In this document: positions 35,200 through 43,760 of the stretch, one piece after another | Layout: each line of letters begins with the position of its first letter | Numbering within the stretch: position 1 is the stretch's first letter | Origin: Equibacterium sp963662035 | Lineage (GTDB): Bacteria > Bacteroidota > Bacteroidia > Bacteroidales > UBA932 | Direction: 5' to 3' | Assembly (NCBI GenBank): GCA_963662035.1 | Contig: CAVLDO010000008.1 | Location: 1 to 64,000, forward strand | DNA length: 64,000 nucleotides | Notes under the pieces: model-generated | Database searches by the model: none | Told to the model about the DNA's origin: nothing | The model's input: the letters and a program-made list of their open reading frames with translations, nothing else | Translations under genes and position numbers: made by a program

Positions 35200-36414
35200 A
35201 TGGAATGGCAGGAATCCACCTCAAGCAGATACAACTTCGAGGAGTGCACTAAATGCACGATCTGCACGGTATATTGCCCCGTGCTGAAGGTCAACCCGTT
35301 CTACCCCGGTCCCAAACAGGCTGGGCCCGACGGCGAACGCCTCCGCCTCAAAGACCCCTTCTTCTTCAACTATGCGCTCAAATACTGCCTCAACTGCAAG
35401 CGGTGCGAGGTAGCCTGCCCGTCCGGAGTCAAGGTCGCCGACCTGATTCAGGCCGCAAGGCTCAAATATGACACCTCCAAGCCCAAGCTGCGGGACCGCC
35501 TGCTATCCTCCACCGACTTTATGGGGAGCGTGGCGCGCCCCTTTGCGCCGGTGGTGAACGGCATCACCCGCCTTGCCGCGACCCGCGCGCTGCTGGATGC
35601 CACGCTCAAGATAGACCACAGGCGCGTCTTCCCCGAATACAGCGGCCGCAGCTTTGAGGGGTGGCTCTCGCGCCGCGAGAAGGAACAGGCCGCATTCCCC
35701 TCCAGGGTGGCCTATTTCCACGGCTGCTATGTAAACTACAACAACCCCACTCTGGGCAAGGATCTGGTAAAGGTCCTCAACGCCCTGGGGTTCGGGGTGC
35801 AGCTGCTCCGCAAGGAGAAATGCTGCTCCATCGCAATGATTTCCAACGGAATGACGCGCGAGGCCTCGCGCAACGCCCGGCACAATGTCGCGGTGCTGCA
35901 GGAGGCCGTGGACAAAGGGCTGCATATTGTCACCACCTCGTCCACCTGCACTATGACCCTGCGCGACGAGTACCCCGCCCTGCTCGGAATTGACAACGGC
36001 GGGGTGCGCGATTCGATTTCTATCGCCACACGCTTCATATTCGAACAGATGGAAAACGGTGCCGCGCTGCGCTTCAGAAAGGATTTCCGCAAGCGGGTGG
36101 CCTATCACACCCCCTGCCATATGGAAAAGCTGGGCTGGGGCGTGTTCTCCGAAAAGCTGCTGCAGAGGATTCCGGGGCTGGAATATGTCCGCCTGGACTC
36201 TGCCTGCTGCGGCATTGCCGGCACTTACGGCTTCAAAAAAGAAAATTACGATGCATCGCAGGCCATCGGGGAGGAACTTTTCTCCCAAATCCGCAGGGTG
36301 GATCCCGAAGTGGTGGCGTGCGACTGCGAAACCTGCAAATGGCAGATAGAGATGTCCACCGACTATCGGGTAATGCACCCCGTCTCGATTCTATCAGAAG
36401 CACTTGAAGATTAA
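35200..36414 (+). CDS. glpC: Anaerobic glycerol-3-phosphate dehydrogenase subunit C
   Basis: A 404-residue iron-sulfur subunit that links GlpAB to the membrane quinone pool. Two 4Fe-4S motifs stand near the N-terminus: CTKCTICTVYCP and CLNCKRCEVACP. Two cysteine-rich CCG domains follow, with KEKCCSIAM and DSACCGIAGTYGFKKEN as their hallmarks. Length is normal. It completes the glpABC trio and ends just before the transporter glpT. Confidence 0.93.
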   Translation: MEWQESTSSRYNFEECTKCTICTVYCPVLKVNPFYPGPKQAGPDGERLRLKDPFFFNYALKYCLNCKRCEVACPSGVKVADLIQAARLKYDTSKPKLRDRLLSSTDFMGSVARPFAPVVNGITRLAATRALLDATLKIDHRRVFPEYSGRSFEGWLSRREKEQAAFPSRVAYFHGCYVNYNNPTLGKDLVKVLNALGFGVQLLRKEKCCSIAMISNGMTREASRNARHNVAVLQEAVDKGLHIVTTSSTCTMTLRDEYPALLGIDNGGVRDSISIATRFIFEQMENGAALRFRKDFRKRVAYHTPCHMEKLGWGVFSEKLLQRIPGLEYVRLDSACCGIAGTYGFKKENYDASQAIGEELFSQIRRVDPEVVACDCETCKWQIEMSTDYRVMHPVSILSEALED

Positions 36415-36418
36415 AGTT

Positions 36419-37792
36419 ATGCTCAAATTTCTGCAACAACCCCCCTACAAGCCGGCCCAAACGGGGGCGGCGGCCGATGCCAAGTACCGCCGTCTGCGCC
36501 TGCAGGTGTTTTTGGGGGCGTTCATCGGCTACGCCGGGTTCTACCTGGTGCGCAAAAATCTCTCGATGGCCATTCCGGCAATGGCGCCGCTGGGCTTTGA
36601 CAAAACCGAACTGGGCTTTGTGCTGGGACTCAACGCCGCCGCCTACGCCATCTCCAAATTCCTTATGGGCAGCGTGTCCGACCGCTCCAACGCCCGCGCG
36701 TTTCTGCCGCTGGGGCTGGTGCTCACCGCCGTTTCGATGTGTTTTATGATTGTGCCGGTGCAGTTCATCGGGGCCGCCCACAAGGGCTTGGCCATAGCCC
36801 TGATGGGAGTGCTCAACTTTCTTGTGGGCTGGTTCAACGGAATGGGATGGCCCCCTTGCGGCAGGGTTATGACCCACTGGTTTTCCGTGAGCGAACGGGG
36901 CACTATGATGAGCATCTGGAACTGCGCCCACAACGTGGGCGGGGCGCTGGTGGGGCCTATGGCCACCTACGGGGCGCTCTGGTTCGGCAGCTGGTTTTAC
37001 GGGACGCGCGAAGAACTCTATTTTCTCATCGGCACCTTCGCCTTTCCGGCGGCAGTGGCGCTGATCATCGCCATGGTGGCCTACATTCTGCTGCGGGACA
37101 CTCCGCAGTCGTGCGGCCTACCATCTATCGAGGCGTGGCGCGGCGACTACCCGCAGAACTATTCCGAAAAGCAGGAGCAGACCCTCTCCACCCGCGAAAT
37201 TCTGTTCCAGCACGTGCTAAACAACAAATACCTGTGGTTCATTGCTCTGGCCAACGCCTTCGTGTATATGGTGCGCTACGGCTGCCTTGACTGGGCCCCG
37301 ACAATCCTCACCGAGAAGGGCATCGACCTCAAGAGCGCCGGCTGGGCCTATTTCGCATACGAGTTCGCCGCCATTCCTGGCACTCTGCTCTGCGGCTGGC
37401 TCTCCGACAAGCTGTTCAAAGGGAAGCGGGCCCTGCCCACAATCATTTTTATGGGGCTGGTGGCAGTGTTCATCGCCCTCTACTGGGCCTTTATGGACAA
37501 GCTCACCGTGGTGATAATCTGCCTTATAGGCATCGGCTTCTTCATTTACGGCCCCGTGATGCTCATAGGTGTGCAGGCGCTGGATCTGGCCCCCAAGAAC
37601 GCCGCAGGCACCGCCGCCGGGCTCACCGGCTTTTTCGGCTATTTTCTGGGGACATTCATCCTTGCCAACACCGTGATAGGGCTTGTGGCTCAGAGGGCCG
37701 GCTGGGGCTGGACCTTTGCTATGCTGCTGGCCGCCTGCGCCCTGGCGATTTTTTTTATGGCCCTTACAGATATCAAGAAAGAGCGGGCATAG
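36419..37792 (+). CDS. glpT: Glycerol-3-phosphate transporter (MFS)
   Basis: A 457-residue, twelve-helix organophosphate:phosphate antiporter. GYAGFYLVRKNLSMAIPAM in helix 1 carries the arginine that contacts phosphate in this family. Phosphate antiporter signatures GWFNGMGWPPCGRVMTHWFS and KSAGWAYFAYEFAAIPGTLLCGWLSDK are visible. Start at ATG 36419; an upstream TTG would overlap glpC. It supplies G3P to GlpABC. No glycerol facilitator or kinase is present, so this locus uses G3P itself, perhaps from phospholipid breakdown. Confidence 0.92.
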   Translation: MLKFLQQPPYKPAQTGAAADAKYRRLRLQVFLGAFIGYAGFYLVRKNLSMAIPAMAPLGFDKTELGFVLGLNAAAYAISKFLMGSVSDRSNARAFLPLGLVLTAVSMCFMIVPVQFIGAAHKGLAIALMGVLNFLVGWFNGMGWPPCGRVMTHWFSVSERGTMMSIWNCAHNVGGALVGPMATYGALWFGSWFYGTREELYFLIGTFAFPAAVALIIAMVAYILLRDTPQSCGLPSIEAWRGDYPQNYSEKQEQTLSTREILFQHVLNNKYLWFIALANAFVYMVRYGCLDWAPTILTEKGIDLKSAGWAYFAYEFAAIPGTLLCGWLSDKLFKGKRALPTIIFMGLVAVFIALYWAFMDKLTVVIICLIGIGFFIYGPVMLIGVQALDLAPKNAAGTAAGLTGFFGYFLGTFILANTVIGLVAQRAGWGWTFAMLLAACALAIFFMALTDIKKERA

Positions 37793-37814
37793 CGGCAACT
37801 TTACCGCTGCTCCT

Positions 37815-37829
37815 GGCGGCAGCGCCGCC
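37815..37829. repeat. Small GC hairpin after glpT
   Basis: GGCGGC (37815-37820), loop AGC, GCCGCC (37824-37829). It lies 22 bases after the glpT stop and before the DUF5020 gene; no T run follows. It may stabilise the 3' end of glp mRNA. Confidence 0.45.
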
Positions 37830-37858
37830 ATCATAACCACTTCACAATCACTATATCT

Positions 37859-38557
37859 ATGTCAAAGAAAATCATCTCCGCTGCCTTTGTGTTGATCTCC
37901 TTATGCACGGCGGCTTCTGCCCAGACCAACTTCCAGACCTTCTACGATTTTGGCCGCAAGCACGTAACCACCACTCTCGAAGGCTTCCACGCCGACAACT
38001 GGGGCAGCACTTTCTTCTTTATTGACTACGACTACAACAACCGTGACGACAATGGCAAGGTAGTGTCGCCCAGCGGCAGCTATTTTGAGATAGCCCGCTC
38101 TCTAAACTTCTGGCACGACAGCCGGTTCGCCCCCGTCTCGCTGCATATCGAGTACAACGGCGGCCTGGGCACCGGCGGCAATATGGCTTACTGCTACCCC
38201 ATAAACAGCGCCTTTCTATTTGGCGCGGACTACTTTATGCACACCCCGGATTACAAGAACACCCTTACCCTGCAGCTTATGTTCAAGCAGTTCGTGAATC
38301 TGTCCAGCGACATTCCCCTGCAGTTCACATTTGTCTGGGGCTGCCGGGATCTCTTCACCCTCCCGGGCCTGAGCTTCTCCGGCTTTTTTGATTTATGGTG
38401 CGAAGGGAGCAAGGCGGTGGTGCTTTCCGAGCCACAGCTCTGGTATCAGGTATTCGACCACTTCAACATCGGCGGCGAGGTCGAGTTCAGCTACAACTTT
38501 GCCGGGATGGAGGGGTTCAACGTTATGCCCTGCCTCGGCACAAAGTGGGTCTTCTGA
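37859..38557 (+). CDS. DUF5020 family outer-membrane protein
   Basis: A 232-residue exported protein with a signal peptide ending ASAQ (about residue 21). The opening TNFQTFYDFGRKHVTTTLEGFHADNWGSTFFFIDYDYN is the hallmark of DUF5020 proteins of Bacteroidota. Alternating hydrophobic residues and a final VF suggest a small beta-barrel, distantly like the Tsx nucleoside channel; function is not established. It lies 66 bases after glpT on the same strand and may be co-transcribed. A terminator follows. Confidence 0.82.
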   Translation: MSKKIISAAFVLISLCTAASAQTNFQTFYDFGRKHVTTTLEGFHADNWGSTFFFIDYDYNNRDDNGKVVSPSGSYFEIARSLNFWHDSRFAPVSLHIEYNGGLGTGGNMAYCYPINSAFLFGADYFMHTPDYKNTLTLQLMFKQFVNLSSDIPLQFTFVWGCRDLFTLPGLSFSGFFDLWCEGSKAVVLSEPQLWYQVFDHFNIGGEVEFSYNFAGMEGFNVMPCLGTKWVF

Positions 38558-38586
38558 CAGTCACCTGTCTGCATCAGGCATAAAAC

Positions 38587-38620
38587 ACAAGACGGCCCCG
38601 GAATTCCGGAGCCGCCTTGT
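38587..38620. terminator. Bidirectional terminator between DUF5020 and a small membrane protein
   Basis: ACAAGACGGC (38587-38596) pairs with GCCGCCTTGT (38611-38620) with one A-C mismatch, and an inner CCGGAATTCCGG extends the stem. The plus side continues ATTTTG and the minus side TTTTAT, so it suits both convergent genes. Confidence 0.75.
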
Positions 38621-38638
38621 ATTTTGCAGCGCGAAACA

Positions 38639-38824
38639 CTATTTGAACCACTTGGTGACGCGGTCGCGTGCATAGAGAAAATAGACTGCCAGACCTATCC
38701 AGCTCGTGGTCAGCACCAAAACCGAGCATATTATTTTGCCTACCAGCGAAATGGGTTTCTTAAAAATGTCCAGCACCGCTATGATAGAAAGGGCGATGCC
38801 GATGATGTAAACTATAGATGCCAT
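38639..38824 (-). CDS. Small PLDc_N-like membrane protein
   Basis: A 61-residue protein with two transmembrane helices (about 3-20 and 28-51) ending WIGLAVYFLYARDRVTKWFK. The pattern of two helices with a W-x-G/x-x-x-Y-x-x-Y near the second matches the phospholipase-D N-terminal-like (PLDc_N) small membrane proteins. Function is unknown. It is monocistronic, convergent with the DUF5020 gene across a terminator. Confidence 0.72.
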   Translation of the reverse strand: MASIVYIIGIALSIIAVLDIFKKPISLVGKIICSVLVLTTSWIGLAVYFLYARDRVTKWFK

Positions 38825-38864
38825 ACCAAATTTTTTAAGTGATGTAAATGTAGCAATTTCTTTG

Positions 38865-38872
38865 TAAGTTTG
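38865..38872 (+). promoter_or_regulatory. -7 element upstream of the outer-membrane barrel gene
   Basis: TAAGTTTG matches TAnnTTTG; the predicted start near 38876 gives a 24-base leader to ATG 38900. No clear -33 TTTG at the standard spacing. Confidence 0.55.
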
Positions 38873-38899
38873 TAAGGATTGGCAACAAGTAAAAACACT

Positions 38900-40234
38900 A
38901 TGAAGAAATCACTTATTTGCGCGCTCGCGCTGCTTGCGGCGTTCTCTGCCGATGCGCAGGGCGAGAAGGAGGTCAAGAAGGGGTGGAGCATGGGGCTGCT
39001 CCCCTGTGCAACCTATTCCACCGACAACGGATTCCAATACGGCGCCTTCGGCGATTTTTACTACTACGGCGACGGGCAGACCTACCCCGACCCGCTGCAC
39101 AAGATAAGCTGGGAGGCGAGCCACTTTACCAAGGGGCGCACCCGCCTCTATCTGGCCTACGACTCCAAACACCTGATCCCCGATATGAGGATCAACGCGT
39201 CGGTGACCTATATGGACGACCCGATGTACAACTTCTGGGGATTCAACGGCCCCGCGGCGGTCTATAACGGCGCCTACAGCAGCAACAAGACCGACTTCCT
39301 GCCCGTTTCGGTAAACTATTACGGGATGAGCCGCAAGATGTTCCGCACGCTGGCCAACGTGCAGGGGCGCATCACGGACAACCTCAACTGGGCTGCGGGA
39401 GTCAACCTCTGGAAATGGAATATGGACGATATGCGCGAAAGCTCCAAAAACGCGGACCCCTACTCCACAGATCTGACCCTCTACAAGTGGTATCAGACCA
39501 TCGGCGCCATCAAGAGCGACGAGGCCGGCGGCGGCACCTCGGTGGAGTTCAACGCCGGCGCGGTGTTTGACACACGCGACATCGAGGCGGCGCCCAACCG
39601 CGGCATCTGGGCCGAAGCCTACCTCAACGGCAGCGTCAACAAGGGCTACCTCAAGGCCTGCACCTACTTCCGTCACTATGTCTCCATTCCGGTGCATATC
39701 TTCAGCTCCGGCGACCCTGTGTTCGCCTACCGCCTTGCCTGGCAGCAGACGGTATCGGGCGAGACTCCTTTCTATATGATCCAGAATGTCCCCCTGCTGG
39801 TGCAGCGCAATATGATTTCTGAAGGGTTCGGCTCTTCCAACACCGTCCGGGGTACCCGCGACAACCGCATCCTCTGCGAAGGGCTCGCCTGGGCCAATAT
39901 GGAACTGCGCATTAAGCTGGTGTCGTTCAAGCTGATCAACCAGTTTTTCTACATCGCCGTGAATCCCTTCTTTGACTGCGGCGTGGTGACCAAGGGGTAC
40001 CGCACGGATGTCTTTGAACAGGCGTTCAACCGCACGGATGCGTCTCTATCACCCTATGGCGATGCCACAATCTACAATCCCGCCCGCGATGGGGAGGTCA
40101 TCTCCACCGCCGGCGCCGGTCTCAAAATAGCGATGAACCAGAACTTCATAATCTCCGCCGAGTTCTCCCACTGCTTCAACGAGGGGATGGGAGAGCCTGT
40201 GGGCATCGGCATCGGCATCAACTATCAGTTCTAA
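38900..40234 (+). CDS. Outer-membrane beta-barrel protein (Omp85 C-terminal-like)
   Basis: A 444-residue exported protein with a signal peptide (SLICALALLAAFSADAQ). The rest is beta-rich with amphipathic strands. The C-terminal half has DTRDIEAAPNRGIWAEAYLNGS, SSNTVRGTRDNR, AWANMELRIKLV, and a last strand ending in NYQF; the VRG-T-R motif resembles the surface-antigen barrel of the Omp85/TamA family. No POTRA domains are visible, so it is a barrel-only member. ATG 38900 is chosen over a TTG seven codons earlier. Three bases separate it from the hydrolase gene. Confidence 0.75.
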   Translation: MKKSLICALALLAAFSADAQGEKEVKKGWSMGLLPCATYSTDNGFQYGAFGDFYYYGDGQTYPDPLHKISWEASHFTKGRTRLYLAYDSKHLIPDMRINASVTYMDDPMYNFWGFNGPAAVYNGAYSSNKTDFLPVSVNYYGMSRKMFRTLANVQGRITDNLNWAAGVNLWKWNMDDMRESSKNADPYSTDLTLYKWYQTIGAIKSDEAGGGTSVEFNAGAVFDTRDIEAAPNRGIWAEAYLNGSVNKGYLKACTYFRHYVSIPVHIFSSGDPVFAYRLAWQQTVSGETPFYMIQNVPLLVQRNMISEGFGSSNTVRGTRDNRILCEGLAWANMELRIKLVSFKLINQFFYIAVNPFFDCGVVTKGYRTDVFEQAFNRTDASLSPYGDATIYNPARDGEVISTAGAGLKIAMNQNFIISAEFSHCFNEGMGEPVGIGIGINYQF

Positions 40235-40237
40235 CTT

Positions 40238-41200
40238 ATGAAACAACTGCTTTCACTCTCGGCCGCCCTGCTGGCGGCAATCTCCCTTGCAAGCTGCGCG
40301 GGAGGCAAGTTTATGACCAAGTTTGCCCTCAACCCCTCTCCGCACGGGGTGGAAGACATAGAGCGCTGCCGCGCCAAGGCCGACTCGCTGCTGCCGGGCA
40401 GCACCTTCTGGTATGACAGCCTCAAGACGGCCGGCCTGCTGCGGGACACCTTTATCACTGGCCACCGCGACTTCAGGATTCACGCCTGCTACGCCCCCGC
40501 CGCCGAGCCCGCCAATGCGCAGGGCACAGCGATTGTGGTGCACGGCTACGGCGACAACCACTTCGTGTTTCTCTATCTGGTGCGGATGTACCGCGACTAC
40601 CTCAACTACAACGTCCTCTTTCCCGACCTGCAGTATCACGGATATTCGGAGGGCGACCATATTCAGATGGGCTGGTACGACCGTTTGGACCTTCTCAAAT
40701 GGATAGAGGTGGCCCACGGCATCTTCGACGACGACTTTATGGTGCTGCACGGCGTCTCTATGGGAGCCGCCACAGTGATGATGGCAAGCGGCGAGCAGCT
40801 ACCCGACTATGTCCGCTGCATAGTGGAGGACTGCGGCTACTCTTCTGTAGTAAGCCAGTTCAACAACAACCGCAGGCAGTCGTTCCCCTTTGTGGCGCCC
40901 GACATTCTGCAGAGCGCCAGCCTGGTGTGCCGGCATAAATACGGCTGGGGCTTTTGGGAGGCCACCACGCTGACCCAGCTGCCTGGGTGCACCATTCCGA
41001 TGTACTTCATCCACGGCGACGCGGATGACTTTGTGCCGGTGGAGAACCTCTACAAGAATTTCGAAGCCAAGAGCCAGGGGTACAAAGAATACTGGATAGT
41101 TCCCGGTGCCGTGCACGCCAACGCCTTTGCCAAATATCCTGAGGAGTACAAGGCCCGCGTGGCCGATTTTCTCAAGCGTGTGCACGGACTAAAAAAATGA
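40238..41200 (+). CDS. Lipoprotein alpha/beta hydrolase
   Basis: A 320-residue serine hydrolase with a lipoprotein signal peptide (lipobox SLASC, about residue 20). The nucleophile elbow is GVSMG near 171-175, the oxyanion segment VVHGYGDNH near 101, the acid in HGDADDFVP and the catalytic histidine in GAVHANAF. It resembles the BAAT/peptidase-S9-like hydrolases on the cell envelope of Bacteroidota; substrate unknown. It is coupled to the upstream beta-barrel gene by a three-base gap, so the two products may act together in the outer membrane. Confidence 0.82.
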   Translation: MKQLLSLSAALLAAISLASCAGGKFMTKFALNPSPHGVEDIERCRAKADSLLPGSTFWYDSLKTAGLLRDTFITGHRDFRIHACYAPAAEPANAQGTAIVVHGYGDNHFVFLYLVRMYRDYLNYNVLFPDLQYHGYSEGDHIQMGWYDRLDLLKWIEVAHGIFDDDFMVLHGVSMGAATVMMASGEQLPDYVRCIVEDCGYSSVVSQFNNNRRQSFPFVAPDILQSASLVCRHKYGWGFWEATTLTQLPGCTIPMYFIHGDADDFVPVENLYKNFEAKSQGYKEYWIVPGAVHANAFAKYPEEYKARVADFLKRVHGLKK

Positions 41201-41274
41201 TTTTGGTGTAAAAATTTTGGAAAATCCAAATTAAGATTATACCTTTATTAAAGCTTAATCATAACCTATTACTA

Positions 41275-41322
41275 AAAGAGATGCCTAGCCCGCTGAAGCG
41301 AAAGCATCTCTTTCTTTTTTTT
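41275..41322 (+). terminator. Strong intrinsic terminator after the hydrolase gene
   Basis: AAAGAGATGC (41275-41284) pairs perfectly with GCATCTCTTT (41304-41313), followed by C and eight T residues (41315-41322). It ends the barrel-hydrolase transcript. Confidence 0.88.
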
Positions 41323-41340
41323 GAGCCGCCCGAGTGTATC

Positions 41341-41361
41341 GCATCCGCCTGCGGCGGATGC
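41341..41361. repeat. GC-rich palindrome, REP-like core copy 2
   Basis: GCATCCGCC (41341-41349), loop TGC, GGCGGATGC (41353-41361): nine perfect pairs. Its core is the reverse complement of the palindrome at 31453-31469. It lies in the 253-base gap between two convergent units, together with two terminators; I see nothing else in that gap. Confidence 0.65.
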
Positions 41362-41402
41362 GGCCGGATGCGGGAACCGGGGTCTTACATTGCGGGAACA
41401 AA

Positions 41403-41433
41403 AAAGGCCACCGGAGCAGTTCCGATGGCCTTT
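41403..41433 (-). terminator. Terminator of the rhamnose operon
   Basis: AAAGGCCA (41403-41410) pairs with TGGCCTTT (41426-41433), with an inner CGGA/TCCG stem. On the minus strand it is followed by UUUUUG. It lies 20 bases after the rhaT stop. Confidence 0.82.
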
Positions 41434-41453
41434 AAAGTTTTATAGTGAATCTT

Positions 41454-42476
41454 CTAAAGCAGCTCAGGCAAAAAGATTGAGAAAATCAGGATGGCGAGCC
41501 CTAAGGTGAGGGTCCACACTATGCTTGGTTTGCAGCCTTTCCACTCTTTGAGCACGATGCCCCAGAAGTTGGAAAATATCACGTTGAGACTCATGAGGAT
41601 GCACCAGCTGAAAGTGATGAGCACCTCAGATGAGGCGAGGAAGCCTTTGCCGAGGCTGAGACCGAAGAACTGGCTGTACCAGAGAAGTCCGGCGAGGGCG
41701 CAGAAAATGATGTTGTGCCCCCAGAGCGAACCCTGGCGATAGTCAGAGAAGGTCTTGTTCTTGCTGTTCTGATAGAGACAGTAGACGGCATTGGTGATGA
41801 ATCCGCCAAAGGTCACGAGCATCGTGGCCGGGAGGGTCTTGAACAGCGGGGCTGTCCCCTCAAAGCAGAGGTCTTCGCCGAAGCTCAGTCCGATGTTGAA
41901 GCAGGCGCTCATAAGACCGCAGATCACGGCGATCACGATACCCTTGCCGAAATTAAAATCCTTGACGGCCTTCTTTCTCTCCTCCTCAGGCAGGGAGGAG
42001 GCCTTCATCGCACCGGCCACTCCGATAATGGCGATGCCGATGATGGTGACTATCACTCCGATGATGACCGCCATCGTGAGGCTTGCAGCCTTGCCGGTGA
42101 GAACCGGGCCGAGAATGGCTCCGAGTCCGGAGCAGAGTCCGAGCCCGATGCTCTGACCCAGCGCAACTCCAAGATAGCGCATCCCCAGACCGAAAGTCAG
42201 TCCGCCCACACCCCAGAGAGCTCCGAAGAGTATCGTCAGCCACGTCGCCTTGGGATTGGCTCCCATAAGCGAGAAGAGGTCGCCGAGACTGTGTCCCTCA
42301 GGGATTGCGAGCATCGCGCCGAGCAGCGGGAAGACGAGCCAGGCGAACACGCCCTGGACAAGCCAGTAGCTCTCCCAGCTCCATTTGTTGATTTTATTTA
42401 TGGGAACATAGCTGCTGGATTGGCAGAAAGCCCCAACAGCTATGATAAGAAGTCCCAAAAGAACTGATGCTCCCAT
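41454..42476 (-). CDS. rhaT: L-rhamnose/proton symporter
   Basis: A 340-residue inner-membrane transporter with about ten helices, of the RhaT family. Recognisable segments are SSYVPINKINKWSWESYWLVQGVFAWLVFPLLGA and the following WTILFGALWGVGGLTFGLGMRYLGVALGQSIGLGL. It brings L-rhamnose into the cell with protons. Last gene of the minus-strand rhaB, rhaA, rhaT unit, six bases after rhaA. An intrinsic terminator follows. Confidence 0.94.
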   Translation of the reverse strand: MGASVLLGLLIIAVGAFCQSSSYVPINKINKWSWESYWLVQGVFAWLVFPLLGAMLAIPEGHSLGDLFSLMGANPKATWLTILFGALWGVGGLTFGLGMRYLGVALGQSIGLGLCSGLGAILGPVLTGKAASLTMAVIIGVIVTIIGIAIIGVAGAMKASSLPEEERKKAVKDFNFGKGIVIAVICGLMSACFNIGLSFGEDLCFEGTAPLFKTLPATMLVTFGGFITNAVYCLYQNSKNKTFSDYRQGSLWGHNIIFCALAGLLWYSQFFGLSLGKGFLASSEVLITFSWCILMSLNVIFSNFWGIVLKEWKGCKPSIVWTLTLGLAILIFSIFLPELL

Positions 42477-42482
42477 CGAAAA

Positions 42483-43736
42483 TTACCTTTTGGAGGTTAT
42501 GTCAGCCTCGTATTTGCGGATCTCTGCGATGAACTCGTCGCCCACAGGGACATTGTTCTTGAGGCAGAAGTAGTCGTAAACCGCACCCCAAGGCATTGCC
42601 TTGGCCTCCTCGTAGAGGGCGAGAACCTCAAAGTGGCGATCCTCAAGCTCGTATTTGGCCATCTGCTCTGCAGGCTCCAGCAGAGCGCGCAGCATACACT
42701 TCTGAGCGGCACGGCTGCCGGTGACATAAGCGCCTGTGCGGTTCATCGCTCCGTCGAAATAGTCCAGGCCGTAGTGCACGCGGTCCAGAGCCTTGGCGCG
42801 GACAATCTCGGCAAAGAGCTCGAGAGTGTTGTCGTCCATAATGGTGACGTGGTCGGAGTCCCAGCGCACGGGGCGGCTGACGTGCAGCATCAGCTCGGGC
42901 ACAAAGTTGAGCAGAGCGGACACCTTGTCGGCAGGACTCTCGGTGGGATGGTAGTGGCCGGTGTCGATTGTGGGAATCTTGCCGTTCTTGGCTGCGTATG
43001 CGGTGTAGAAGTCGTGGGAACCAACGGTAAAGCTCTCCAGGCCGATACCGAACACCTTGCCCTCGATGCAATCCTTCATATTCTCTTTCTTGTCTGCGAA
43101 AATTTGGTCAAGAGAGTCCTTGAGCAGGCTGCGGTAGAGCATATGGTTCACGGAGACATCTTTGCAGCCGTCGTGCACCCAAATGTTCATTATGCAGGGG
43201 TCGCCCTGCGCCTTGCCCATAGCGTCGGCTATGTCGCGGCAGCGCCTGGTGTGCTCAATCCAGAAGTCGCGGATGCCCTTGTCGGGGTTCGAGAGGGAGA
43301 GGTTGCCGCTCTTGGGATGGGAGAATGAGGTGGAGTTGAAGTCCAACTTGGTGTCATTGGCCTTGCCCCAGTCAATCCAGCTCTGGAAGTCGGACACGGA
43401 GACCTGGTCGCGGTCTACAACCTTGCCCTTGAAGTCGCCGTAAATCTCGTGCAGATTGAGGCGGTGGGTGCCGGGGATGAGACTTTTGGCCTTGAGGATG
43501 TCGGCGCGCAGCTCGTCTATGTTGCGTGCGGCGCCGGGATAGTTGCCGGTGGACTGGATGCCTCCGGAAAGGGCGCCGGATTGCACCTCAAATCCCTTTA
43601 CGTCATCCGCCTGCCAGCAGTGCATTGACAGGTGGAAGTCCTGCAGCTGGGCGAGTACCTTTTCTGTATCGGTGCCGAGTTCGGCGTAACGTTCTTTGGC
43701 CAGTTCGTAGGCCTTTACAACTTGTTGCTCTTTCAT
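42483..43736 (-). CDS. rhaA: L-rhamnose isomerase
   Basis: A 417-residue metal-dependent TIM-barrel isomerase converting L-rhamnose to L-rhamnulose. Family segments in order: DFHLSMHCWQADDVKGFE, NLHEIYGDF, LDFNSTSFSHPKS, NIWVHDGCKD, IDTGHYHPTES and SRPVRWDSDHV, which include the two metal sites. Full length. It lies between the kinase and the transporter, 24 bases after rhaB. Confidence 0.96.
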   Translation of the reverse strand: MKEQQVVKAYELAKERYAELGTDTEKVLAQLQDFHLSMHCWQADDVKGFEVQSGALSGGIQSTGNYPGAARNIDELRADILKAKSLIPGTHRLNLHEIYGDFKGKVVDRDQVSVSDFQSWIDWGKANDTKLDFNSTSFSHPKSGNLSLSNPDKGIRDFWIEHTRRCRDIADAMGKAQGDPCIMNIWVHDGCKDVSVNHMLYRSLLKDSLDQIFADKKENMKDCIEGKVFGIGLESFTVGSHDFYTAYAAKNGKIPTIDTGHYHPTESPADKVSALLNFVPELMLHVSRPVRWDSDHVTIMDDNTLELFAEIVRAKALDRVHYGLDYFDGAMNRTGAYVTGSRAAQKCMLRALLEPAEQMAKYELEDRHFEVLALYEEAKAMPWGAVYDYFCLKNNVPVGDEFIAEIRKYEADITSKR

Positions 43737-43760
43737 CTTATGAGTGTTTGTTTGATAATA

